A DNA stretch of 37,259 nucleotides. Source: Cupriavidus basilensis. Its GTDB lineage: Bacteria > Pseudomonadota > Gammaproteobacteria > Burkholderiales > Burkholderiaceae. This document shows positions 27,625 through 35,974 of this stretch, in pieces. Below the pieces are notes generated by a model. That model saw only the letters and a program-made list of their open reading frames with translations. It ran no database searches and was not told the origin of the DNA. The number at the start of each line of letters is the position of its first letter. Within the stretch, counting starts at the first letter, position 1. Both the position numbers and the translations under genes were made by a program. The DNA lies in assembly GCF_029335485.1 (NCBI RefSeq), contig NZ_JARJLM010000654.1:1-37259 (forward strand). Direction: 5' to 3'.

Positions 27625-28563
27625 GTGTCGCAGTCCCATCGTTTGCAGAGCACCGCCCTGCGCTACTTCCTGGAGGTCGTCCGTTGCGGATCGATCAGCG
27701 AGGCGGCATTGCGCCTGAACGTCGCGGGTTCCGCCGTGAGCCGGCAGATTGCCGGCCTGGAGGAGGCCCTGGACGTGGTCTTGTTCGAGCGCCGGCCGCG
27801 GGGGATGATCCTCAGCGCGGCGGGCGAACTGCTCGCGGCGCATGCGCGCAAATCCAGTTTCGAGGCAGAGCGGGTCGTGGCCGACGTGCTGGCGCTGCAA
27901 GGCCTCGGCACGGGCCATGTGCGCATCGCCTGTTCGGAAGGCTTCGCCATCCAGTTCCTGCCGAGCGTCATCGATGCGTTCCGCGGCCAGTATCGCGGCA
28001 TACGCTTTCACCTGACGGTAGATGCGCCAGCCGAAGTCACCCGCCGCGTGCGTCAGGGGGAATGCGATATCGGCGTGGTGTTCAACTACAGCCGGGTCGG
28101 CCAGAAAGACGTGATGGTGGAACATCGCCAGCCCGCGCCCGGCCTTGCCATCATGCGCGCCGGCCATCCCCTGGCGAAATCCAGGCAGGTCACCCTGTCA
28201 CAACTGCAGGGCTACCCGATGGCCCTGCCGGATGCGGATACCACCGTGCGCCAGGTGTTCGACATTGCCTGCATACGCCAGCGTGTCACGATCGACCCGG
28301 TATTCACCAGCAACTACGTCGAGGCCTTGCTGAACTTCGCGCGGCTGAGCGATGCCATCACGCTGGCGAGCGAGGTCTCGGTTCGCCTGCTGCTGGAAGA
28401 ACGCGGCTTGTGCGCGATTCCCATCCGGGACCGCGCGATGAGCGAGCGCAGCATCGAGGTCCAGACCTTGCAGGGAAGGACGCACGCGGAAGTGGTGCGC
28501 GTTTTCCGGGACTTCCTGATTTCACGGCTATCGGCCGCCCATGGGCCCGGGCCCAGGCGCTAG
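27625..28563 (+). CDS. LysR-family transcriptional regulator
   Basis: A 312-residue LysR regulator with the HTH at about residues 8-65 (LRYFLEVVRCGSISEAALRL, then SAVSRQIAGLEEALDVVLFERR) and an effector domain starting with GTGHVRIACSEGFA. The start is GTG 27625, with GGAGAG 6-7 bases before it. It diverges from the M20 peptidase/transporter-remnant side and converges with the sulfatase gene 45 bases downstream. The most natural target is the former transporter-peptidase operon; the sulfatase operon promoter is over 2 kb away. The effector is unknown. Confidence 0.9.
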   Translation: MSQSHRLQSTALRYFLEVVRCGSISEAALRLNVAGSAVSRQIAGLEEALDVVLFERRPRGMILSAAGELLAAHARKSSFEAERVVADVLALQGLGTGHVRIACSEGFAIQFLPSVIDAFRGQYRGIRFHLTVDAPAEVTRRVRQGECDIGVVFNYSRVGQKDVMVEHRQPAPGLAIMRAGHPLAKSRQVTLSQLQGYPMALPDADTTVRQVFDIACIRQRVTIDPVFTSNYVEALLNFARLSDAITLASEVSVRLLLEERGLCAIPIRDRAMSERSIEVQTLQGRTHAEVVRVFRDFLISRLSAAHGPGPRR

Positions 28564-28608
28564 CGGTCCGCCGCCCTGAGCCGGGAAGTGCGCCCGGCCG
28601 GCGCATCC

Positions 28609-29910
28609 TCAGCGCTGCGGCATGTCCGCCGCCGAATACCCCAGGCTGACCGTAGCATCCTCCGGAATCGGCGGCATGCCCGCGTTCCAGGCCAGCCAGG
28701 CCTCGCGCATCGCCGCCAGCCGCTCGGGCTGGCGCTGCGCCTGGCTGGATCTCTCGCGCTCGTCCCGGCTCAGGTCGAACAGGTATTCATGCCCGTCGAC
28801 CTGGAGATACTTCCAGTCCCCGTCACGCAGCGCGCGCTGGTCGCGATGGTTCATGCGCCAGTACAGCGGACGCGGGAAGCCATGTCCGGCATCGCGCAGC
28901 AGTGGCATCAGCGACACCCCGTCCAGCGGGAAGGCCGGGTCGGCCCGTACGCCGGCGGCGTCCAGCAAGGTGGCCGACCAGTCCATCGTCATGCAGTGCT
29001 GCGCGCTGGTGCCGCCGGGCGCGATCACGGCGGGCCAGTGGGCGATCCACGGCACGCGGATGCCGCCTTCGGTCAGGTCCATCTTGCCGCCGACCAGCGG
29101 CCAGTTGTCCGAGAAGCGTTCGCCGCCGTTGTCGCTGGTGAAGACGATCAGCGTATTGTCGAGCTGCCCGAGCCGGCGCAGCGCGTCTACCAGCCAGCCG
29201 ATGCCCTCGTCCATGTGGCCGATCATGCGGCGGTAGGTGTGGATGTTGCCGCCGTCCAGGTGAAACAGGTTGTCCCGGACCTGCGGCGCAAGGGCGGCGT
29301 CATCGCGCGTCTCCCAGGGCCAGTGCGGCGCGGTGTAGTGCAGGCTCAGGAAGAAGGGAGCGCCCTCGCCGCTCATGCGCGTCACAAAGTCGACCGCGCG
29401 GCGGGATAGCAGATCGGTGAGATAGCCTGCCTCCCGGTGCTCGGCATCGTTATGCCACAGGTCGTGCCGCCCGCTGGAGTCGCAGTGGGTGAAGTAATCG
29501 ACGCCGCCGGCCATGGGCCCGAAGAACGCCTGGTAGCCGGAGAGCAGCGGCCCGAAGGCCGGCGCAAACCCCAGATGCCACTTGCCGATCAGGGCAGTAC
29601 GATAGCCATCCGCCTGCAGCAGCGAAGGCAAGGTGGGATGCGACGGCGGCAGCCCGAGCGCGCTGCTGCCACGGCTCTTGCTATTGATCGGTTCCTCGGC
29701 CGCGCCGCGCAAGCGGTACTGGTAACGCGCCGTCATCAGCGCAAAGCGCGTGGGCGAGCACACCGGCGAGTTGGCGTAGCCCTGCGTCAGCTTCAGGCCG
29801 TTGGCGGCCAGGCCGTCGAGCACCGGCGAGACCGGCTCGCGGCCACCGTAGCAGCCCAGGTCCGCATAACCGAGATCGTCGGCGACGATATAGATCAGGT
29901 TGGGTTTCAT
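28609..29910 (-). CDS. Type I sulfatase (alkaline phosphatase superfamily)
   Basis: A 433-residue sulfatase hydrolysing a sulfate ester. The formylglycine signature is Cys51-Ser-Pro-Thr-Arg55 (NSPVCSPTRFALMTARYQ), so activity needs conversion of Cys51 by a formylglycine-generating enzyme, not seen in the window. Metal ligands are Asp11-Asp12 (VADDLGYADLG) and the TSDNGG pair; GKWHLGF and HYTAPHWPW supply further active-site residues. There is no signal peptide, so it should act in the cytoplasm on an imported substrate. Its ATG overlaps the Bug gene stop by four bases (ATGA), which means tight translational coupling and implies the Bug ligand is the sulfated substrate. Substrate identity is unknown. 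Confidence 0.93.
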   Translation of the reverse strand: MKPNLIYIVADDLGYADLGCYGGREPVSPVLDGLAANGLKLTQGYANSPVCSPTRFALMTARYQYRLRGAAEEPINSKSRGSSALGLPPSHPTLPSLLQADGYRTALIGKWHLGFAPAFGPLLSGYQAFFGPMAGGVDYFTHCDSSGRHDLWHNDAEHREAGYLTDLLSRRAVDFVTRMSGEGAPFFLSLHYTAPHWPWETRDDAALAPQVRDNLFHLDGGNIHTYRRMIGHMDEGIGWLVDALRRLGQLDNTLIVFTSDNGGERFSDNWPLVGGKMDLTEGGIRVPWIAHWPAVIAPGGTSAQHCMTMDWSATLLDAAGVRADPAFPLDGVSLMPLLRDAGHGFPRPLYWRMNHRDQRALRDGDWKYLQVDGHEYLFDLSRDERERSSQAQRQPERLAAMREAWLAWNAGMPPIPEDATVSLGYSAADMPQR

Positions 29911-30884
29911 TCGACTTTCATGCCCGTGGCAAGAATGAGTTGGCGATAGTACTCGGATAGCTCCGACAGGCGCCGCGCGGCATCGGCGCCGGTGATGCCC
30001 TCCGGCTGCAGGTCCAGGGCCTGCATGCGCGCCTGCACGTCCGGCCGGGCCAGGGCGCCGGCGAGAGCGCGCTCGAGCATGCGCAGTACCGGTTCGGGCG
30101 TGGCGGCCGGCACCATCGCCACATACAGTACCTCATGCTTCAGGTCCTTGAACCCAAGCTCGGCCACCGTGGCCACGCCCGGCGCGAGCGGGGAGCGCTT
30201 CCGGCTGGTCACCGCCAGCGCCGTTACCTTGCCGGCCTTGACGAAGGGCAGCATGGCCGGCGTGGCCAGCATGCCGCCATCCACCTCGCCCGCCACTACC
30301 GCCGTCGCCGCCGGCGTGCTGCCCTTGTAGGGCACCTGGTTAAGCTTGACGCCGGTGGCGCGCAGGACCGCTTCGATGGCCAGGTGGCCGGGGCTGCCGC
30401 TGCCCCCCGAGCTGAAGTTCAGTGGCTTCGCCCTGCCCTGCGCCAGCAGGTCCTGCAGGGTGCGGATGCCTGTGGAGGGATGCACGCCGACCAGCAAACC
30501 CGAGCTCGCCAGGATCATCAGCGGCTTCAGCTCGCCCGGGCGGAACGGCATCGATGCATAGAGATGCGGGTTGACGGTAAAGGTGGTGTCGATGCCGAAC
30601 AGCACCGTGTAGCCGTCGCCCGGGCTCTTGGCCACGGCGCCGGCGCCCAGGTTGCCGCCGGCGCCCGGCTTGTTCTCGACCACGAAGGCCTGCTTGAACT
30701 CGCCCTGCAGCACCTCGGCCACCGAGCGGGCCAGCAGATCGGACGGGCCGCCTGGCGGGAAGCTGTTGACGAAGCGTACCGGCTTGACGGGATAGCGCTC
30801 CTGGGCGTGCGCCGCGAGCGCCGGCGCGCACAGCATGCATGCGAGGGTCAAGGCCCGCAACGGGGCGCGAAGGCTTGGGATCAT
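29907..30884 (-). CDS. Bug/TctC-family receptor coupled to sulfatase
   Basis: A 325-residue Bug receptor with a Sec signal peptide (LRALTLACMLCAPALAAHAQ) and the mature start ERYPVKPVRFVNSFPPGGPSD. ENKPGAGGNLGAG, GDGYTVLF, PYKGSTPAAT and VATVAELGF follow. ATG 30884 has GGAGA 9 bases upstream. The stop overlaps the sulfatase start by four bases, so both are made together. This is unusual because Bug genes more often accompany carboxylic-acid pathways. The ligand is inferred to be an organosulfate, possibly also carrying a carboxylate. Confidence 0.92.
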   Translation of the reverse strand: MIPSLRAPLRALTLACMLCAPALAAHAQERYPVKPVRFVNSFPPGGPSDLLARSVAEVLQGEFKQAFVVENKPGAGGNLGAGAVAKSPGDGYTVLFGIDTTFTVNPHLYASMPFRPGELKPLMILASSGLLVGVHPSTGIRTLQDLLAQGRAKPLNFSSGGSGSPGHLAIEAVLRATGVKLNQVPYKGSTPAATAVVAGEVDGGMLATPAMLPFVKAGKVTALAVTSRKRSPLAPGVATVAELGFKDLKHEVLYVAMVPAATPEPVLRMLERALAGALARPDVQARMQALDLQPEGITGADAARRLSELSEYYRQLILATGMKVE

Positions 30885-31527
30885 GGCATTGTCTCCGTCT
30901 CATTTTTATATGGGCGGCGGTGGCCGCACGGCGCACCTTGCCGTCAGGCGCCTGCGCGCCAGCGCGCCAAAGAGCCGGACCACTGTAAGTCCCGTATCAT
31001 CGATTGTTCTAATCAATCATCCCCGCTTCTGTGGATAGCCAGCAACAAGGGGGCAACTGATCGCGCCGCGCTGCCCAACCCCGGAAGGGCGTCGCCACGG
31101 CCTGCACCGCATTGGCAGGTCGCGAAGCGTAGATACATTCTTTTTCACTTCGCTTTGGCGCTCCTCTATAAAATCGCGCACTCGCCGGCACGGCGCCAGG
31201 AAGCCCATCGCGGCGCCATCACCATCGGCCTGGGCCTCGCTCGAAGCCGGCGTTCGCTCGCCAGCCGGAATGGCGCATCAACGCGGCAAGGATCGCGTGC
31301 GCGGCCGACGGCATGCGTCACAGGCTGTCCCGGTCGTGCCGCCCGGCAGCGTTGCCGCAAAGACCGCCTTGATACAAGGGCACGGCAGGACGGTCAGATG
31401 TCATCGCCAAGTACGCGGCTTGCGTTAACAGGCTATTTTGACGTGCCGGAGATTGCCGGGCGGACGCAGCATTCGATGCGCCATGCCCCAAGCCAGCACC
31501 GGACCCAGGAGAGAGTTGAATCACGCC
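30885..31527. other. Intergenic region before the PAS-GAF-GGDEF-EAL gene
   Basis: No gene is supported in these 643 bases. GATTG-N7-CAATC at 31002-31018 is a LysR-type dyad about 120 bases upstream of the Bug-sulfatase operon. A possible plus-strand promoter (TTTCAC 31143-31148, 18 bases, TATAAA 31167-31172) would give the downstream gene a leader of about 350 bases. Short minus-strand frames here are not recognisable. Confidence 0.4.
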
Positions 31528-33954
31528 ATGATGTATTCAGGCGATGAAGAGGCGACACCGCCTGCGCGCGATTTGAATCCGAACGCCAGCCAGCCCCCAA
31601 TGCCAAAAAAAGTGCGCGATATGCAACGCAAAGAACAACGCGCGATACCATCGCTGGCGTCTCCGGTCGGCGGATCGGATGTATCGACGGACCTGCAACC
31701 TGCGCCACCATTGGAGCGCGAGCCTGGCTTGCTCGCCATGTGCATGGACAAGACCGACAATCCGGTCATGATCGTCGACGGGCTTGGTGCAATACGCCAG
31801 ATCAATGCCAGCTTCACGCATGCATTTGGCTATGCGCCAGCGGAAGCAATGGGCCGCCTCCCGCGGGAACTCCTGCGCCCGGTCAATACGCCCACGGAGA
31901 CCATCGACTCGATGCTCGCCCAGCTCAAGACCGGACGCACGCTGCAGCACGAAGCGCTGATTCCGGATAAGCAAGGGCGTCCCCGATGGTATTCCTGTGT
32001 CACGACACCGGTGCTGGCCGCGGATGAGCGGCTGGAAAATGCCCTTTGCGTCCTGACCGAAATCACCGATACCAAGGTACGCGAAACGATCCAGAACCGG
32101 GCGCTGGAAGCCATGGTGCGTGACGTTCCGACCGCGGAGATCCTGACCCGGATGTGCCGGCAAATCGAACGCATGGTGCCCGGCGTGATCGTCTCGGTCC
32201 TGCGGCTGGAGCAAGGCAGGCTGCATCCGGTGGCCGCCCCCAGCCTGCCGGAGGCATTCTCGCAGGCGATCGACGGCCTGCGGATCGGCCCGCAGGTCGG
32301 CGCTTGCGGTGCGGCGGCATTTCTTGGCGAAGCGGTTCTGGTCCGCGATATGGCAAGCGACCCAAGGGCAGCGCCCTTCCGGGAACTGCTTGCGCCGCTG
32401 GGCCTCGTCGCTTGCTGGTCCAGCCCGATCCGGACGAACGATGGCCGCGTGCTGGGCACCTTCGCCATTTATTACCGCCATCAGCGCGGGCCGGACGGCT
32501 TCCAGGAGTCGATGGTGGCGATTGCCACGCATCTTTGCGTCCTGGCCTTCGAACGCGACCGCTCCCGGGAACGCATCCGCGAACTGGCGTTCTCCGACTC
32601 ACTGACCGGGCTGCCCAACCGTCAATCCCTGTTGATGCGCGCGGATGAGGCGCTCCTGGCGGCAACCGCTTCCGGCTCACCGCTATCGGTCCTCGTGATC
32701 GAGATCGACAAGGTCAAGCATATCAACGGCTTCCTGGGACAGGCGGTCGGAGACCACCTGCTGTGCGAAGTCGCGACGCGGGTCCAGACTGAAATCGGCG
32801 GGAAGGGAGAGGTTGGACGGCTCGGCAGCCACGAATTCGGGGTCATCCTCCCGCAACTTGCACAGGCCAACGCACTTGGCGCGGCGCAAGCCCTGGTGCA
32901 TGCGCTCGCCCAGCCACTGACGATTGCGCGTCTCGACGGCGTGCGGCTTTCGGTGAGCATCGGCGTGAGCGTGCTGTCGGACAGCAATCGTGATCGCGAA
33001 ACGCTGTTCAGGCAGGCCGAGCTGGCCATGTATCAGGCCAGGAAAGCCGGACGCAATATGGCGTGCCTGTACGATGCGGCCATCGCGAGGCGGCTGGAAG
33101 ACCGGCAGACACTGGAAAAAGCGCTCCGCATCGCTGTTTCTTCCCGGCAGTTGACCCTGCACTATCAACCGCAGATCGACCTTGCCAGCGGCCGCTTGTG
33201 GGGACTTGAAGCGCTGGCTCGCTGGCAGCATCCGCAGCGCGGCGAGATCTCGGCGCACCAGTTTATCCCGCTGGCCGAAGAGTCCGGCCTCATCACGGAG
33301 ATTGGCAACTGGGCCATTCAAGAGGGTTGCCGGCAGTTGAGCGCCTGGCGAGCCCAGGGCCTGGCCGTTCCAACGGTATCGGTCAATCTTTCCCCGATCA
33401 GTTTCCGTGACCCGGACCTGATCGCGACGGTGGCCCGGTCCCTGCGCGCGCACGGGCTGTCCGGCGGCGACTTGACCGTCGAGATCACCGAGGGCGTCCT
33501 GCTGGATCACACGACGGAGGCCGAAGCAGCCCTCACCGCCCTCCACGAACTCGGCGTCCGCCTGTCGATCGATGACTTCGGCACCGGATTCTCCAGCCTC
33601 AGCAGATTGATCCACCTGCCCGTCAATGAGATCAAGCTTGACAGGAGCTTCCTGGCAGACCTGCACGAGAGCAAGGCAGCCCAGGTTCTGGTCGACGCGG
33701 TCATCCGGATCGGCCGCAACCTTGATCTAAGCGTCGTCGCCGAGGGCGTAACCACCGATGTCCAGCGGCAATTCCTGGCGGAACACGGTTGCCACATCGG
33801 GCAAGGCTTTCTCTTTTCCCACCCGCTGGAGGCGTCCGCTGCCGGCGAATGGCTGGCGTCGAATGCGGCAGCAATCCGGTCGATGCGCCCCCAGGGGCTG
33901 GCATCGAATCGTCGCTGTGGGCGCAAGCGCGCCAAGCCGCTGGCCGAGGACTGA
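31528..33954 (+). CDS. DosP-like PAS-GAF-GGDEF-EAL cyclic-di-GMP phosphodiesterase
   Basis: About 808 residues. Domains in order: a low-complexity N-terminus (1-65), PAS (about 70-185, NPVMIVDGLGAIRQINASF), GAF (about 195-345), GGDEF-like (about 350-515) and EAL (about 525-785). The GGDEF signature is degenerate (GSHEF at about 433-437), so cyclase activity is unlikely. The EAL domain is complete (GLEALARW, VSVNLSP, VEITEG, DDFGTGFSSL, EIKLDRSF, VVAEGV), predicting c-di-GMP hydrolysis. The order and wording resemble Escherichia coli DosP without its first, haem-binding PAS. No membrane segments are evident, so it is cytoplasmic. The start is uncertain: ATG 31528 follows an AGGAGAGAG run at 31508-31516 with long spacing; the frame opens at 31438. 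The signal sensed is unknown. Confidence 0.88.
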   Translation: MMYSGDEEATPPARDLNPNASQPPMPKKVRDMQRKEQRAIPSLASPVGGSDVSTDLQPAPPLEREPGLLAMCMDKTDNPVMIVDGLGAIRQINASFTHAFGYAPAEAMGRLPRELLRPVNTPTETIDSMLAQLKTGRTLQHEALIPDKQGRPRWYSCVTTPVLAADERLENALCVLTEITDTKVRETIQNRALEAMVRDVPTAEILTRMCRQIERMVPGVIVSVLRLEQGRLHPVAAPSLPEAFSQAIDGLRIGPQVGACGAAAFLGEAVLVRDMASDPRAAPFRELLAPLGLVACWSSPIRTNDGRVLGTFAIYYRHQRGPDGFQESMVAIATHLCVLAFERDRSRERIRELAFSDSLTGLPNRQSLLMRADEALLAATASGSPLSVLVIEIDKVKHINGFLGQAVGDHLLCEVATRVQTEIGGKGEVGRLGSHEFGVILPQLAQANALGAAQALVHALAQPLTIARLDGVRLSVSIGVSVLSDSNRDRETLFRQAELAMYQARKAGRNMACLYDAAIARRLEDRQTLEKALRIAVSSRQLTLHYQPQIDLASGRLWGLEALARWQHPQRGEISAHQFIPLAEESGLITEIGNWAIQEGCRQLSAWRAQGLAVPTVSVNLSPISFRDPDLIATVARSLRAHGLSGGDLTVEITEGVLLDHTTEAEAALTALHELGVRLSIDDFGTGFSSLSRLIHLPVNEIKLDRSFLADLHESKAAQVLVDAVIRIGRNLDLSVVAEGVTTDVQRQFLAEHGCHIGQGFLFSHPLEASAAGEWLASNAAAIRSMRPQGLASNRRCGRKRAKPLAED

Positions 33955-34061
33955 CCCGGGCGCCCCGGGGCAGCTGCATTGCCCTCAAGGCAAGCACGCG
34001 CATACTGCGACTGTGCCCGTGGCTGGCGGCCAGCGAGCCGATTCAAGTACTGGGTACCTTC

Positions 34062-34097
34062 AGCTAACTCAGCTAACTCAGCTAGCTCAGCCAACTC
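34062..34097. repeat. Four-copy 9-base tandem repeat
   Basis: AGCTAACTC, AGCTAACTC, AGCTAGCTC and AGCCAACTC lie head to tail. The last unit overlaps the stop codon of the minus-strand gene ending at 34096. A unit length of nine means copy-number change would not shift a reading frame. Confidence 0.85.
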
Positions 34098-34431
34098 AGG
34101 TAAGGCTGTCGCAAAGCTTGAGCCCGCGCGACAGCAAATCGGCTGCCTGTTCCGGAGGCAAGGCATGGGTTGCCCTGATCCAGTGATGCGAGCGCGCACG
34201 CAGGCGGGCGTAGCCATTCAGCGCATACGTCTTTCCATCGGGTGACGTGTAGGTAATCACCTTCTCCGTCAAACCGTGCCTGTGGACCTTTTCACATCGC
34301 AGGCCGCTCTCGGCCCGCGCATGTGCGGCGCTGCCGGCAAGAACCAGCAGTGAGCCGATCGCAATCTGCTTTCGCAACGCGGCGGCGGCGCTGCGTGCAT
34401 TCCCCTGATGGTGATGTCCCATGGCTTTCAT
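34096..34431 (-). CDS. Small predicted exported protein of unknown function
   Basis: A 111-residue protein that I do not recognise. A basic N-terminus (ALRKQ) and hydrophobic stretch (IAIGSLLVLAGSAAHARA) form a Sec signal peptide with a likely cleavage after AHA or ARA. The mature part of about 70 residues holds two cysteines (LRCEKV, LKLCDSL) that could form a disulfide, and a segment VITYTSPDGKTYALNGYARLRA typical of small periplasmic proteins. ATG 34431 is chosen because a good promoter lies 36 bases upstream; ATG 34422 is an alternative, and neither has a strong ribosome site. It is convergent with the DosP-like gene and divergent from the 70-residue gene. Confidence 0.65.
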   Translation of the reverse strand: MKAMGHHHQGNARSAAAALRKQIAIGSLLVLAGSAAHARAESGLRCEKVHRHGLTEKVITYTSPDGKTYALNGYARLRARSHHWIRATHALPPEQAADLLSRGLKLCDSLT

Positions 34432-34466
34432 AAAAAAATCAGCGCGACAATACGTCGCCGGGGAAG

Positions 34467-34495
34467 ATACTAGGCAGCTTGCGCAACGTCTGCAA
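34467..34495 (-). promoter_or_regulatory. Sigma-70 promoter of the small exported protein
   Basis: On the minus strand TTGCAG (34495-34490), a spacer of exactly 17 bases and TAGTAT (34472-34467) give a good sigma-70 match. Transcription would start near 34460, about 29 bases before the ATG. Confidence 0.55.
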
Positions 34496-34764
34496 ACAAT
34501 AGTGTCGATGTCGCAAGTTGAAAATACCCGGCGGCCCACATCCATCACAATCCCAGGGCGCTCTTGGCGCCGGCCGGCGCAATCGGAGTGGCGGCGGACC
34601 GACTTCGGCCCCCGTTGCTCGCGCGAGGTGCGGTATCGCCATCATCTTTCCCGCAAGCGGAAAAATGACGGCGGCGACTACGCCACAATCCCGGCGCCAA
34701 CGCGACATGGCGCTGACATTTGTGAGAGCATGTGTTTCCACGTTCAACCTGGATGGAGATGGCA
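34496..34764. other. Divergent spacer before the 70-residue gene
   Basis: Beyond the minus-strand promoter this stretch holds no gene I can support. It contains a short imperfect hairpin around 34650-34665 (CCGC-AA-GCGG core) and presumably the promoter of the 70-residue gene, which I could not pin down. Confidence 0.35.
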
Positions 34765-34977
34765 ATGGGAATTCTGGATGAGGTAGGCAAGATCGCAGGT
34801 GCGGTGGTGGCCGTAGAGGCAGCGGAAAAACTCGACCCGGACGCTTCGCTGCTGACGAAGGGCATTGCAGCCGTGGCCGGCTTCAAAGGCGCCGCTGCAC
34901 TGGAGGCCGCTGTCGAGAAAAAAGAGGATGAGCAAGCCAACACGGATTCGACGGACGGTACCCAGTCGCAAGCCTGA
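34765..34977 (+). CDS. 70-residue protein of unknown function
   Basis: A small acidic protein starting MGILDEVGKIAGAVVAVEAAEKLDPDA, with a second Ala-rich stretch (GIAAVAGFKGAAALEAAVEKKEDE) and a polar Ser/Thr/Gln tail. Two amphipathic or weakly hydrophobic helices are likely, and there is no signal peptide. I do not recognise the family. GGAGA at 34754-34758 precedes ATG 34765 at the right distance, and a strong intrinsic terminator follows 25 bases after the stop, so it is a genuine one-gene transcript. The helical Ala/Gly pattern suggests membrane association or oligomerisation, but that is inference. Confidence 0.72.
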   Translation: MGILDEVGKIAGAVVAVEAAEKLDPDASLLTKGIAAVAGFKGAAALEAAVEKKEDEQANTDSTDGTQSQA

Positions 34978-35002
34978 TTTGCCGCTGCGCCCGGCATGAC
35001 GG

Positions 35003-35034
35003 AAACCCCGCCTTGGCTGCGGGGTTTTTCTTTT
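35003..35034 (+). terminator. Rho-independent terminator
   Basis: AAACCCCGC (35003-35011) and GCGGGGTTT (35019-35027) form a perfect nine-pair stem with a seven-base loop, continuing into TTCTTTT. It ends the 70-residue gene. Confidence 0.92.
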
Positions 35035-35398
35035 CCTGAAAAGCCATGCTGCAGGTTTTCCTGGCCATGCGACTAGCGGACAGACGCGGGCCGCGCGCTC
35101 CGCGCATGACCGTTTCCACTCTCACCCGCGATATCCCGGCCTCGCATGAACTGCCCCCCAAGGGATCCGGGGCGAATGCGGCGGCGAAGCGCGAATGCAA
35201 ACAAATGTGGCCGCCGCCTCCTGGCTTTGCCCGCACGGCTACACTGCATTCAACCGCCTGCAGGTTTTCCATGAAACACTTGATCGCCGCCATTGAGGCC
35301 GATCCACGCGGGCGACACCCGATCAGCGCATGTCCCCGGTCTATGCCCCCTGCAACGCCAAACAACCTGGCCGCTCGCCCCTTCTGATCCGTCCCCCG
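35035..35398. other. Spacer upstream of yfiR
   Basis: These 364 bases contain open frames without ribosome sites or recognisable products. The yfiRN(B) promoter should be here, but I found no convincing -35/-10 pair. Confidence 0.4.
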
Positions 35399-35974
35399 AT
35401 GGCAACCACCCCAGGCGGATCATGCAGCAAACGCAGGCCGTTGCGCTTCCCTCGTATTCTCCCGGCACTGTGTGCGGCAGCGCTGTCGGCTTCGATGCCG
35501 GCGGCCACGGCGGACGCTGCCCGGCCGCGCCTGGAGACCGTGGCCCAGGTGGTGCTCAACCTGCTCAGCTATGCTCGCTGGCCCGCCGAGCGCGACGTGC
35601 TGCGCCTTTGCGTGGACGGTTCCGCGCTCTACACCGGCAAGCTATTGGAAGGGGCAAGCCTGCCTACCGGACGCCCGGTGCAGGCCAGGCGCGTCGACGT
35701 GGTGAACGATGGACTGGCGAGCGACTGCGACTCGCTCTATCTGGGCGCCATGACGGAGGCCCGGCGCAAGAAGATGTCAGCCGAACTGAGCGGCAAGCCG
35801 GTTCTCGTCATCGCCGAACACGACGACGAGTGCGAGGTGGTCAGCATGTTCTGCCTCGACATCCGCGATAACGACGTTTCGTTCCGCGTCAACCTGGATT
35901 CGGTTGCCCGCAGCGGGATCCACATCCATCCCGGCGTACTGCAGCTTGGCCGCCGCCGCGAGCCGCCGTCATGA
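35399..35974 (+). CDS. yfiR: YfiR-family periplasmic repressor of a diguanylate cyclase
   Basis: A 191-residue DUF4154/YfiR protein that in Pseudomonas binds the periplasmic domain of YfiN and keeps it inactive. A signal peptide (LRFPRILPALCAAALSASMPAATADA) precedes the mature domain (VVLNLLSYARWP, VLRLCVDG, SDCDSLYLG, then VLVIAEHDDECEVVSMFCLDI). With ATG 35399 the four mature cysteines fall at 71, 110, 145 and 152, the same positions as the two redox-active disulfides of Pseudomonas YfiR, which supports both the identity and this start over 35330. The ribosome site is poor. Its stop overlaps the yfiN start (ATGA at 35971-35974), giving tight coupling of sensor and enzyme. Confidence 0.9.
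   Translation: MATTPGGSCSKRRPLRFPRILPALCAAALSASMPAATADAARPRLETVAQVVLNLLSYARWPAERDVLRLCVDGSALYTGKLLEGASLPTGRPVQARRVDVVNDGLASDCDSLYLGAMTEARRKKMSAELSGKPVLVIAEHDDECEVVSMFCLDIRDNDVSFRVNLDSVARSGIHIHPGVLQLGRRREPPS

Noticed and set aside
31017-31208. 63-residue minus-strand frame with plausible protein-like composition (DFIEERQSEVKKNVSTL)
   Set aside because: No matching family known to me, no ribosome site at its ATG, and an uncoding-like second half; possibly a gene remnant but not supportable.
35046-35387. 113-residue plus-strand frame before yfiR
   Set aside because: No ribosome site, no recognisable domain, and composition like shadow frames.
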